The position numbers and the translations under genes were made by a program. Shown here one piece after another: positions 1 through 10,086 of a DNA stretch of 64,000 nucleotides (the first letter of the stretch is position 1; every line of letters starts with the position of its first letter). The notes below the pieces were generated by a model that saw only the letters and a program-made list of their open reading frames with translations, had not been told where the DNA came from and did not search any database. Origin of the DNA: Heloderma charlesbogerti (Eukaryota > Chordata > Lepidosauria > Squamata > Helodermatidae); the NCBI GenBank assembly GCA_026122225.1, contig JANEZZ010001844.1, positions 186,001 through 250,000 of the forward strand. Reading direction: 5' to 3'.

Positions 1-187
1 TATGTTTTTGCATATCCTTTATCTTTAGTTCTCGTTTTCATAGTAACAAATAGGCTCATTAAACTTGTATCTTATCTGAGTGTCAACCCACATGGGTTGC
101 TTCCTGGTAAAGCATTTGTTTATTTAATAGCTGCTTAGCAGGATATCTGAAAAAACTGCCTCTTCCTATATGAACCTGTTGCTGTTT

Positions 188-415
188 AAGATCTGCTTCA
201 GAGGCCCTTCTGTATGTCCCTCCACCAGGAGAGGCTAGGGTGGTGGAAACTTGGGACAGGGCCTTCTCTACGGTGGCACTTTCCCTGTGGATCTCTCTCC
301 CTAAGGAGGCGTTTAGCCCTTGCTATATTTAGTTTTAGGCAAGGTGCTGAAAAAGAATTCTGCATGGTTCTCAAGTGCTTTTAAATGTATCTGATCCCCT
401 CTCTGTTGTTAAAGG
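188..415 (+). mobile_element. L2-clade LINE 3' fragment
   Basis: The stretch with 'GAGGCCCTTCTGTATG', 'GGGCCTTCTCTACGGTGGC' and a following Leu/Phe-rich decayed frame resembles the C-terminal and 3' non-coding part of L2-type LINEs. The same phrases occur, diverged, in the longer L2 copy at 20345-20570 and at 59270-59640. No frame remains open. It is an old, 5'-truncated copy with unclear ends. Confidence 0.5.
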
Positions 416-872
416 TTTGTTTTTATCCTGTTCTTAATTTTTTCTGTATGTGAATGTTTTCAGTGTCTAAATAGGTGTTAAATTTTTAAATGTGAAGTCA
501 TCTTGTCAGCTTTTTCTGGGGCAAAAGGCAACTCAGAAAGCACAAACTGAAGCAAGATGCATTCCCCAATGTTGCATATCCACATTGGGGAAAAGCTTTG
601 CCTGTTGAATTTCTACTTGTCATGCAGGTATTAAAGGCACAGGAAAAGGTGATAACTAATATATTGTTATACATTCCCTGTTTCAAAAAGTGAGAAGCTC
701 CAGGGTACCGCTTAACCTAGTTTGGTTTCCTTTGGAGGAGAGATCACTGAAGACTCTCTATATTCTGAACTAATATTTGAGTTTACTAATAAATATTCCT
801 GTTGAGCATAGATGGAATGGACAGGAATGGTTGCCATAAGACTATAATCACCATAAGCATCTGATTAAGTTG

Positions 873-1151
873 CAGGGCTGGCCCAAGACATTTTGCTCCC
901 TGAAGTGAATGAAGGATGAGATGGCATCCCTGCCATTCTATACACAAAAGCCAGCTGGGCTGGCAGCTGAATCTTTCTTCAACAACAATAGATTAGCATC
1001 CTCCACTGCACATAAAACAGCAGGCTAGATCAGTGGAGGCAGGGCAGGCTGTGTGGCATACAGCTCGCTCCTCCAACATCTTGCTGCTGTCTCCCGGCAT
1101 CTGCTGCCTAAGGCAACTGCCTCACTCTTTCTCATGGAAGGGCTGGCCCTG
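873..1151 (+). repeat. hAT-like MITE, family F copy 1
   Basis: It begins CAGGGCTGGCCC and ends with the exact inverse GGGCTGGCCCTG. A 5'-CAG terminus is typical of hAT elements. The flanking 8-mers TTAAGTTG and GTAAGCTC agree at 5 of 8 positions, compatible with an old 8-bp TSD. There is no transposase, so it is non-autonomous. Related copies lie at 1981-2281 (inverted) and 2889-3158. Confidence 0.6.
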
Positions 1152-1257
1152 GTAAGCTCTTGCCTTAAAAAGTTCATGCCACAATAAATTTGTTGCAATA
1201 CATATCTATGAATACATTCTTGAAAAAAAATTCCATGCTTTTATCTAAATAAATAGG

Positions 1258-1450
1258 GACATAGGAAGTTGCCTTATCCTGTGTCAGATTATTGGTCTAT
1301 CTAACTTAGTATTGTCTACTACACTGACTGGCAGCAGCTCTCCAGAGTCTCAGAGAAAAGTCTTTCTTAGTCTGACCTGGAAATGCCAGAGCTTAGACCG
1401 GGGATATTTTGTATGCAAAGCACGTTCCCTACCAATAAGCTACAGTTTAG
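1258..1450 (-). mobile_element. tRNA-derived SINE remnant
   Basis: On the - strand it reads as a decayed tRNA-like head ('TTGGTAGGGAACGTGCTTTGC') followed by a body with 'CTCTGGAGAGCTGCTGCCAG' and a tail 'GACCAATAATCTGACAC'. The same body and tail recur on the + strand at 49480-49632, and the tail alone at 13610-13665. It abuts the palindromic element that starts at 1451. The polymerase III boxes are degenerate. Confidence 0.5.
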
Positions 1451-1829
1451 GAGCCTTTCTACACAAGGCTTTGTCGTGCTCTCATGATTGCTCACTCATG
1501 GTAGTTTGCGGGGCCTTTACATGACATCGTCATTCTCTAGGACCTCTCCCATGCTTTGCAACCATTATCGTGTTTTTTTTCTTAATGAAGAAAGTGTGGT
1601 ATTTTTTTCCGAATGGCCTCTATAATGCCATAGGAATTTCGTGTAATTGTGCAATTCTGCTATACCACACCGCCACCTAGTGGTTCTAAAATGGAACATA
1701 TAGAAAAGCAGAGAAAGAAAAACTTGGGGGGGGTGGATATGTAAAGGAGTAGATCTTAATCCTGCAAAGAAACCAGAATTAGAAGCCTCAGTGAAGGTGC
1801 AGGTTAAAAAGCTTCATGTAGAAAAGCCC
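1451..1829. repeat. Harbinger-like MITE, family E copy 1
   Basis: Terminal inverted repeats GAGCCTTTCTACA and TGTAGAAAAGCCC are flanked by TAG and TGG, an imperfect 3-bp duplication. The interior contains CGCCACCTAGTGG next to 'AATTGTGCAATTCTGCTATA'. The same block appears in reverse orientation in the copy at 2529-2869. No coding capacity is seen. Confidence 0.5.
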
Positions 1830-1980
1830 TGGGATTGCAGCCAGTCTCTAAGGGGCTGTTTGTCTTTTCACATTTTAATTACATGTTTTGGCTCCAGTGT
1901 TAACTGCACAATGAGTAAGTGCACATTTGTGCAACCTTCTTGACACTTGCTCACATGACTTATTTAGTGTGCTGTCAGCA

Positions 1981-2281
1981 AGTCTGGCCCTAACATTTGG
2001 CAGAGTGAGGAGGCCGACTCAGGTGGAAGGTGCTGGGGGGGGGGGTGCAGAGCAGCAGTGAGATGTTGGAGGACAGAGTTGTGTGGGCCACACAGCCTGC
2101 CCTGTGCCCCCTAAGCTAGCCTGCTGCCCTCAGATGTGATGGAATTTGCTGTGTTATCACTAGTGTTGCAGTACGATTCAACTGTCTGTCTGGTTAGGTT
2201 CTATGCATGGAATGGAATGCAGGAGGCACCATCTTATCCTTCACCTTAGGCAGCAAAATGTCTGGGGTTGCTGTAGCCCTG
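1981..2281 (-). repeat. hAT-like MITE, family F copy 2 (inverted)
   Basis: Read on the - strand it starts CAGGGCTACAGCAACCCC, continues with 'AGACATTTTGCTGCC', and ends near 'TTAGGGCCAGACT', matching copies 1 and 3 of this family. A G-run at about 2034-2046 interrupts it. No coding capacity. Confidence 0.5.
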
Positions 2282-2528
2282 CCCATTTGATTTCCAACTG
2301 CTTCGATATATGACAAGGAAGTAGTCCGCATCTATCGCCATCCATGGGATTCAGCCACATTCAGCTTTTGTCATACTGAGAAATGCCAGAGAATGTCAGT
2401 TGCAGTGGCATGTTAACTTCTTGTTTGTGCTGGTGGATCTCTCACATCACATTCCACTGCTTTGCCGTAGGCTGATGAAGCTGAAAGCCAACATGGACAA
2501 CCTTTTCCTGTGGTGTTTATGCACTTAA

Positions 2529-2869
2529 GAGCTTTTCTACACAAGGCTGTTAATCTGCTGTGTCCACTTTTGGTTTCATACCTTTGGTTTTGTGTAGAGA
2601 AATCTGAGCTCTACAGAAAGAGCTTTTCCTTTCCTGCTTTTCTAGTGCATAACCTCTAGGTGGCATTGTGCTATACTGGAATAATGCAATTACAGAAGTA
2701 GGAAAATATATTTCATTTTGCTTTCAGAAATAATACATTTTTCCCACTCTAAAAAACCCAGGAAAGTGGTTCTTAAAAAACAGGTGAAACTGGAGGGTCA
2801 CAATTCTGTCTGAAGAACCCATAAACAACCATGATGAGCGCACAATAATTGCCTCATGTAGAAAAGCTC
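2529..2869. repeat. Harbinger-like MITE, family E copy 2
   Basis: Perfect 13-bp terminal inverted repeats, GAGCTTTTCTACA and TGTAGAAAAGCTC, are flanked by TAA at 2526-2528 and TAA at 2870-2872. A 3-bp TWA duplication is the hallmark of PIF/Harbinger transposons. The 341-bp interior has no ORF of note, so it is non-autonomous. Confidence 0.6.
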
Positions 2870-2888
2870 TAAATTTATGTACGAATAG

Positions 2889-3158
2889 CAGGACTGGCCC
2901 AAGACATTTTGCTGCCTTAGGCCAAGAACAAGATGGCTCCCCCTCCTAGTCCATGTACAAAAGCCACCTGGGGTGACAGATTAATCTGTCTTCAGCACTC
3001 ATGATAAGGCAGCCAGTGCACCTCAAGGCAGCAGGTTAACTTAGAGGGAACAGAGCAGGCTGCATGGCACACAGGTCTCTTCTTCAACACTTTGCTGCTA
3101 CCTCTCAGCATGTACTGCCTGAGGTGCTTCATTCTGCCTAATTATAGGGCCAGCCCTG
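2889..3158 (+). repeat. hAT-like MITE, family F copy 3
   Basis: It starts CAGGACTGGCCCAAGACAT and ends GGGCCAGCCCTG. It is collinear with copy 1 at 873-1151, sharing 'AGCAGGTTAACTTAG'-like and 'CTCTTCTTCAACACTTTGCT'-like blocks. It sits only 20 bp after the family E element. Confidence 0.6.
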
Positions 3159-3202
3159 ATGACACAGTTATTGGTAGAGATAGGAGAGAGGCTTAACACA
3201 GG

Positions 3203-3265
3203 AATCATAGAATAGTAGGATTGGAAGGGGACTATAAGACCATCGAGTCCAACCCCCTAGGTGGA
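3203..3265 (-). mobile_element. CR1 LINE 3'-end fragment
   Basis: 'AATCATAGAATAGTAGGATT' followed by 'GGAAGGGGACTATAAGACCA' is the reverse complement of the CR1 terminus with its ATTCTATG repeats. The same terminus is present in full at 9440-9516. It is only about 60 bp long and has no coding part. Confidence 0.55.
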
Positions 3266-4494
3266 AGAAAGATTTAATAAAGGAATAGCTATCTACAAGG
3301 CTCTTGTCCAGTATATTACACTTCTAAGACTTTCCACTCTAGTTCTTGTGATAGATTAGGGGATGCAGGCCTGTGGCAGAACATATTTCTGCTGTGATTT
3401 CATGATGGCCCAAGGCAAGCTCCCATTATGACTTATAGCAGCTTGCAGCATACCACAAACTGAAGCAATATTGCTCTCTGTGGGTTGAGGTGCAGAACTG
3501 CAGCCTCTTGAAAACCGCTGGAGAAGAAAATGGAGCTAGCAACCCTGCTCTTATTTACGGTGATCAACACTTACCTGGTTTTCTGTGATGGCTCTATATA
3601 GTCATCACCTTATTCTGCTTCCCAGCCAGAAAGGGAAGGGTTTAACTGTGTTGAAAGGTGCCGAACACATTCAGTTCAAACAGTGCCCAGCGACAACAGA
3701 AGAGTGGAGTGGCAGTTTGATCAGCCAGCCTAAACCACTTGGCCCTTGTGAGCCCAGGGCTAGTGCCTATGAGCTATCCTCTGCTCATGTCAGGAATATT
3801 TCCCAATGCCTGAGGGGAGCACTTGGTGTGAAGCCAGTGGTGCAGCTAGGGCTGCACTTTGGGGCTGGAATCTAGAGCCCCACAGCCCAAGGGCCCTCCA
3901 AATGACCACCTAGGGGCCAGCTGGTGATGGGGCAGTGGCAAACACACCCCACCTGAGCACCTGGCCAGGCATGGGCATACTGGGGCTCACTAGGGAGGAC
4001 ACTGCTCATGACAACATCCTTACTTCTTATTTTTAAAATCATTTTATAGTTGGGGTGTCCAAGTCGCCATGTATACAGTTACAGATGCTCATTTTATTAT
4101 TTTTACCTGAGAGACATGTAATTTTCTAAAGCAAAATTGTGCTTATTCCCAAGTAAATGAGGAGAGCAGCAGAAGCAAGCTTCTCTTTATTGCTGTAGTC
4201 ATGATGGTGCCACGATTTAAGTGAGTTTAAAATGTGAAACTGCACATATTTGGAGTATTTCTTCTTTGTCAGGGTTGGCAAACAGTTTTTTTCCCCCTTT
4301 CAGTCTAACATATTGGGAATGTAGAAGCAGTTGTAAAGCATGGAATGGAGGTGCAGCAGGGGAGAAGATAAATGTTAGTTGTGTGCTTCACAACTGGAGT
4401 AATACACATGGTTGTCTAAAGGGGACATCCCCCCCCCCAGACCCCACAATAAAACCAATCCGTCCAGGGCCTGAAATTACTCCATGGTTGTGGA
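3266..4494. other. Non-genic stretch, no element recognised
   Basis: Open frames at 3585-3875 and 4221-4520 have no recognisable domain and no homology I can name. A short poly-C tract lies at 4430-4439. I see no splice-flanked exon, RNA gene or clear transposon end here. Confidence 0.4.
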
Positions 4495-4662
4495 AGCCGG
4501 ATATGCCTGATCTTGTCTGATCTCGGAAGCTAAGCAGGGTCAGCCCTGGTTAGTACTTGGATGGGAGACCGCCTGGGAATCAGGCTTCCTGCACTGAGCA
4601 GGAAGCTGGACTCAATGGTCTTCTAGGCCCCTTCCATCCATATGATTCTATGAGTCTATGAG
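4495..4662 (+). mobile_element. 5S rRNA-CR1 chimera (5S-derived SINE or retrocopy)
   Basis: Bases from about 4505 to 4580 are a close match to vertebrate 5S rRNA from the middle to near its 3' end. They include the A-box 'AGCTAAGCAGGGTCA' at 4528-4542 and the C-box 'TGGATGGGAGACCGCCTGGG' at 4558-4577. The 3' end of 5S is replaced, after 'GGGAATCAGG', by a sequence matching the CR1 3' end: 'TCAATGGTCTTCTAGGCC' then 'GATTCTATGAGTCTATGA'. The CR1 part aligns with 9440-9515. The first ~25 bases of 5S are poorly preserved, so it is not a functional 5S gene. It could be a 5S-headed SINE mobilised by CR1 or a single template-switch chimera. Confidence 0.75.
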
Positions 4663-5364
4663 GCAGGAAATTGTTTGAATCTGCCCAATGTTTCTGCAAG
4701 GGTAGATCACTACTGACTCTCCTACTCTGCCCTCTCCCCATTTAGGCTCTACATGCAACATACCTCGTGCAGATATCCCACTTGACAAATAATTAAATAT
4801 ATAGATCCCTAATATTATAACACCAGACCTCACTGATAAAAGAGAGCATTGCTTACTTCAGACGTGATGAGAACCATGGTCTCCCCCTCAGGGGAAAGTG
4901 GTTGAGAACAACATACTGGTAGAGGGTGGGACCAAAGCCCAAAGTGGGAAGAATACTGCTTTTCGCTCACCTGCTTTCATCCATCATCTGATCATCCTCT
5001 CTCTCTTCCCCCCTCCCCAAAGCACAATAGATCTCACCATAGTGTGGAAGACTGTGACCAGGTGACCTGTGTGCCTTGCTCAATCTGCTGCCCAAGTGCT
5101 AACAGTGGATGGGCAACTTTAAGGCCACTGTTCTCCCTTTCTTATGGTTCTTTCTCTTTAAACTAGACTTGGATTGGACAGCCCTTCAAATAGAAGACTA
5201 TCTTCTGTAAAGTAGGTCACACGGCTGCTATGAGATTTAAAAAGTAGACATCCTAGAATATACCTATGCTTATCTGTGCTTATTGGAACTATAGAGAGAA
5301 ATTAAATATGCATGAAAAATATGCTTTTTAAACATTGCAGAATCATAATACCATAACACCTAAG
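4663..5364. other. Non-genic stretch, no element recognised
   Basis: Unique-looking AT-leaning DNA. No ORF with a recognisable domain, RNA gene or transposon terminus is seen. Confidence 0.4.
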
Positions 5365-5476
5365 GCAGGGGTGGGGAACCTGTGGCCCTCCAGATGTTGT
5401 TGGACTCTGGGGCTGATCAGGAATGATTGGATTTGTAGTCCAACAACACCTGGAAGGCCACAAGTTTGCTACCTCA
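5365..5476. repeat. Family A palindromic MITE, copy 1
   Basis: 'GGGAACCTGTGGCCCTCCAG' at the left mirrors 'CTGGAAGGCCACAAG' at the right, around 'ATTTGTAGTCCAACAAC'. This is the family described in detail at 58620-58745. Confidence 0.6.
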
Positions 5477-5689
5477 ACCTAAGGAATAAAATCTTGGATA
5501 GCACACATAAGGTTGTCATCTGGAAAGTGAACCATGTAAAAGAAGGAGTCTGGAATCTGTCTACTGGCCAGGCATGTGTGCTTAAATTGAAAACATATAC
5601 GTCTAGGTAACAAATGTCACATTTTCAGAATCAAAATTGAAAACACACAGTTACCATCTGTCAAAATGGGGGTGTAGAAATCTGAAAAA

Positions 5690-6017
5690 GTGACTGAGCA
5701 ACATATGACCCCAAGATAATAATTGGTTCATGATTGTGACGCATCTGTCTATAGGAGGAAGAGAAGAGACCTGCAGAGCATTAAAAGTCTTGAGGCAGTG
5801 ATGGGTGAAACAACTCAGATTGCAGACATACCTACATTAGATACAGACAAGCCAGCATTTCAACAGAGAACAAATGGAACTGTTGTAGCTCAAAGTGTCA
5901 GTGACACTTTAGAGAAGCTTTTGAACATTGAGATGCCTGTGACTCCATCAAGGGGCAGAATGATAAGAAAGCCTATTATTAGACACCCACAAATACGTTA
6001 TCTTTAAAAGGGGAGGA
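5690..6017 (+). pseudogene. LTR-retrotransposon polyprotein C-terminal remnant
   Basis: The frame at 5723-6007 encodes a hydrophilic tail ending in a basic 'TPSRGRMIRKPIIRHPQIRY'-type stretch and a stop. This is the style of the C-terminus of Ty3/gypsy or related pol proteins. It is followed at once by a purine tract AAAAGGGGAGGA (6006-6017) that looks like a polypurine tract, and 8 bp later by TGTCAGG, a typical LTR start. No integrase or RT motif survives upstream. The family assignment is inference. Confidence 0.35.
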
Positions 6018-6025
6018 TATAAAGA

Positions 6026-6195
6026 TGTCAGGAATCAAAGTGTTCAGTGAGTGGATGGACGAAAGAAACCAGTTCTGGGGAACTCTAGCAGAGCAGCCAA
6101 GAAAAGCAGCCGTTTTGAGTTCAGTGGGAGTACAAGTTGTAGAATGTTAAATAAAGTTTGTCCTATGCTTCAGCCTCCTCTGGCACCATTTTACA
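6026..6195 (+). mobile_element. Candidate 3' LTR fragment
   Basis: It starts TGTCAGGAATC, the same first seven bases as the solo LTRs at 13913 and 16479, directly after the purine tract of the preceding remnant. An AATAAA signal lies at 6150-6155. The right end is uncertain: a CA occurs in 'CACCATTTTACA' at about 6192. Confidence 0.3.
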
Positions 6196-6199
6196 AGTT

Positions 6200-7557
6200 T
6201 GCCACAGCAAATATTGCAAGCAGGATTGACTGCAGCTCCCTACTGCAGATACACATAGTGGTAAATGTGTTTGATATCATATCAGTGCCTGTGTGTGTGT
6301 GCATGTGTGTGACATGGCCTTCAGGTACCCCTATCCTGGATCTTTACTATATTCTCAAGTGAAATTACTAAACTGGTTCTTCTTCCATTTTGATTAGTAG
6401 CTGGTACTTTTTCTTTACTGTTTGGCGCCACCTAGTGATATGACAAAAGCTAAATGGATGGATATGGGCCTTCACGTTACATAATTCCTATGTACTTACC
6501 ATAATATAAAAACAGACATAACACTGAACATCTGTGATCGGATGTCTTAATGTTTTCCCACCTACTTTAAAGCAGCCTTGGGTGGGTGGGAGCTCCAATT
6601 TTGACTGGAGTTGTGGTCCTGGGGAACGGTGGCAGGAGGGGTGTTTAACAGTTTCCCCCACTGCATTTTTGCTAAATCTTCTCCCCTAACACACCTTGAA
6701 GGCAAAACTTAGTGTGTGTGTGGGGGGGGGGGTGTAGGTGGGGACAATGACACACAGGAACTTGTATCCTGTATTTTCTCCCCTCTATGTGTCTAAGAGC
6801 AGCTTCAGATGGATAGTTTAGGTTGAGGAAGTGGCACAGGGAAAGGGATAACCGCTACTTATCCATGGTGGGAATGACACATTAGATGACCAAGAGAGCA
6901 ATCTGATGGCCCCTAGGCATTGTCTGAGGAGCCATAGGATACTGGGGATTCCCCCTTCTGAGGTTGGAGTGCTGTCTCTGACCTTGGATGGGGGAGTCAG
7001 AGATCCAACCCCCCCTCCCCACTTGCAGTCGGCATGGAAAGAACCACACTGGCTGCCCTCCAAGGTTGGAAAATCGACCTTGAAAAGGGGGCAAAGGGGG
7101 CATTCCGGTGGGTGGCAAGGAGACTGGAGAGGCCAGGATATGAGCTGTCCTGAGTCTCTTCCAGCCTCCTTCTAGCCTCTGAAGCACTGTCGCTAGATGG
7201 GCAAAACCTGTCTAGCAAAAAATGCAGAGCATGGGGCCTCTGCCCCTCCTCCCACCCTGCACTGGATGATTAGAAACCTCCAAGTTCAGGGGCTTCTGCT
7301 CCTCGAGGGCACAGCCAGTAAGACTGCTCCCCAAGTCCATCTCCTGGGACACAGCATGCTCACAAAAACGGGAGCCCCCCTCCGCCACAGCTGCATCAAA
7401 GTGGAAACATGTCAATACATCACATTAGAGATCCCTGACATTCTTCCTGCTTTAGCTCCCAGAAGAGCCGTGTTGGCTGGATCCTAGGCAAGCTGACCAC
7501 ATACCCCTCACCTATTCAGCTGACCACCTTCTTTTAATTCCTCCACAATACCACGTA
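6200..7557. other. Non-genic stretch with G- and C-rich runs
   Basis: A (TG)n-like patch lies at 6290-6312, 'GGCGCCACCTAGTGATATGA' at 6424 recalls the core of family E, and a poly-G run lies near 6722-6732. The overlapping ORFs at 6818-7487 on both strands are mutual shadows in a GC-rich patch without a domain. Confidence 0.35.
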
Positions 7558-7678
7558 GACCAGCCTGGCATGCTTCAGATATTTTGGTTGACAGCTCCCA
7601 TCATCCCCAACCAGTGTCCATGCTAGGTGGGACTGATGGGAGTTGTAGTTCAGAGCCAGGTTGGGGAAGGCTGGCATA
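7558..7678. repeat. Family A palindromic MITE, copy 2
   Basis: 'CAGCTCCCATCATCCCCAAC' is opposed to 'GACTGATGGGAGTTGTAGTT' and the element closes with 'CCAGGTTGGGGAAGGCTGGC'. The left arm is the more decayed. Confidence 0.6.
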
Positions 7679-8984
7679 TGCTATGTGCAATTCATTTGCT
7701 GCTGTGTTCTATCCATAAGGCCCAAGTCCTGCAGGCCTGCAATTGTGAAGCGTTTTTCTGGAATCATGTTTTTGTGAGCATGCTGTGCCCAGGAGAGGGA
7801 CTCAGTCATCGGATGTGTCATTTCCACCACTGATAACTACAGAGCCTTGTTGTTGTCATGTGGTCATGGCTTAGTCAACAGTCCTTGGAATTCTGTAGCA
7901 TAAGTCTCCTCTTCCTTTTGATCATGTGTACATCTCTCATGCAGGTCAATATTTGTCCTTTTCTCTTTTTCTTAAACTGCTCTGCATTGGTTTGAGAGAC
8001 CTCAGCTCTGGTGGGAAAGCAGGAAGATTTGACTAGACGTGAAGACAGGAGGTTGTGCAGGGATGGCCTTGTAACTGTGGGAGCCTATGGACTACTTCTT
8101 ATATTCGTAGGCTGGCACTGGGCTTTGTTTGGTAGAGGAGCAGCCCAGCTGCTTTCCCCCACAGCCCACAAAATCACTTGTGAACCAGACGTTCCATGTC
8201 AATGGATAATTGTTCAGAGGCCCAAACTCCATGATATCCCCCTCCCCATTTTTAAGGGGAAAGAATCACACAAATCATGTATTCACAGAATTATGTGATC
8301 CCAAATCTTAAGTTTTACCATGAAAACTTGCCATCCTAGCAAAAATAATTGTCTTCCAAGCAGCAGTCCTGTGAACTCACTCTCAAGACGGGTGATCAAA
8401 TGTGTACACAATCCAGCACTATTGATGTCTACTGCAATTTGCCCTCTCATGAGTTAAAATCCAACATAAGTCCTACTTAGAGTAGACCCATTGAAACGAA
8501 TGACTAACTTAAGTCTCATTCATTTTGATGGTCCATCAGAGCTGGTCCAACTGCCTAAGCAGTCCACGCAATTCCATGGAGCAGTAATATGCTTAGGGGA
8601 GTTGATGAAGCAGTGTGTGATCCAAGAGCTGTGCCACCATATCCATTGTGAAATTGCAAAGGATTCTGGGATTGTATGGTGTGGCCACCAGGGGCAACAA
8701 AATGTTTTGGTCAGCATTGCACAGAAGGAAACTCCTTCATAAATCCATCTGGCCTTCTGAAATGTGTGCTCCATGGAGTCATTAATGATAGGAGCGTTTT
8801 GGACTCCATTCGCAAAGGACTGGGGGCACTCTTACCCATGTCTACCTTGTTCTGTGCCATTACGCTTCATAGCTGAATATGAACCAAAAATGTGATGTAG
8901 CTGCAAAAAAGGCAAATCCTGCTTTTGGGCTGCATTAATGGAAGCATAGCTTCCAAATCCCATGAAGTACTAGTTCCTCTCTAC
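7679..8984. other. Non-genic stretch; one short palindromic remnant
   Basis: About 8400-8515 carries 'AAGTCCTACTTAGAGTAGAC' and 'TGACTAACTTAAGTCTCATT', fragments of the family B/D palindromes seen at 28315-28412 and 28902-28986. Nothing else is recognised. Frames at 8491-8774 on the two strands overlap and have no domain. Confidence 0.35.
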
Positions 8985-9516
8985 TCAGCACTGCTTAGGC
9001 CTCATCTGCAGTACTGTGTCCAGTTCTGGGCACCACACTTGAAGAAAGATGCAAACTGGAGAAGGTTCAGAGGAGGGCAATGAAGATGATCAAGGGACTG
9101 GAAACAAAACCCTATGAGGAGAGACAGAGAGAACTGGGCATGTTTAGCCTTGAGAAGAGAAGACTGAAGGGAGACAGGATGGCGCTCTTCAAGTACTTGA
9201 AAGGCTGTCACAGAGAGGAAGGCCAGGATCTCTTCTCAATCATTTCAGAGTTCAGGACACCGAACAATGGGCTCAAGTTACAGGAAGCCAGATTCCAGCT
9301 GAACATCAGGAAAACATCCCGACTGTTAGAGCAATAAGACAATGGAACCAATTACCTAGGGAGGTGGTGGGCTCTCCCACGTTGGAGGCATTCAAGACAA
9401 GGCTGGACAGCCATCTGTCAGGGATGCTTTGACTTGGATTCCTGCATTGAGCAGGGGGTTGAACTTGATGGTCTTATAGGCACCTTCCAACTCTACTATT
9501 CTATGATTCTATGATC
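8985..9516 (+). mobile_element. CR1 LINE, 5'-truncated
   Basis: The decayed frame carries the CR1 ORF2 C-terminal landmarks: '[15 protein letters not shown]' (from 9010), then a 'FKTRLDSHLS'-like end near 9390-9420. It closes with 'GATGGTCTTATAGGCACC' and the diagnostic ATTCTATG repeat at 9497-9513. Several stops and frameshifts are present. Only the last ~530 bp of the element remain. Confidence 0.8.
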
Positions 9517-10075
9517 CTGCTTGAATATTTTAGATGGAGAGCCATTCATTGTAGACTTCAGACAGACTTCAGGCTTGCAAGATCTACTTGAAAGTCCAGT
9601 AGGATTGCGCCCTTGATGATCGAAAGCCCCTGAACTCAGAGGCTTCTGATCATCCAGTACAGGCCAGGAGGAGCAGTGGAGGTGAACTTTGCCTTCCCAT
9701 CCTGCATTTTTCACAAGTTGGGCTTTTTAGCCCTTCTAGCGATGGCGCTTCAGAGGGGTTAACCCTGTTTAGGTTTTGGTTTTTGCCAACTGTTTGTTAT
9801 CCTTCTTCTACTGGTGGGGGTGGGGTGGGAACTTCACAACAATGGAATGAGAAGCATGTTGGAGTATTATGTGGATTTTCATGGAATCAGCTTTGGTCCA
9901 TCAGGGAAAGCAAGAAAAGCCGAGTGTACTGTACCATTAAAATCCATTTTTCAGGGGTCACACAGCACTTGAAAGGAATATATTTCCGGGTTTGGTGGGT
10001 GAAGTGGAATTGAACATCTTCAAACTGGCACGGGCTGCTCAACCAATGAGACAGGCTTGTTTTTTGCCCCTGTCC
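9517..10075. other. Non-genic stretch
   Basis: No element ends, RNA gene or supported exon. It forms the left flank of the BovB insertion. Confidence 0.4.
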
Positions 10076-10086
10076 AGCCCCCTCCC

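Noticed and set aside
4505..4580. Functional 5S rRNA gene
   Set aside because: The 5' part is degraded and the 3' end is replaced by CR1 sequence, with no terminator T-run at the right place.
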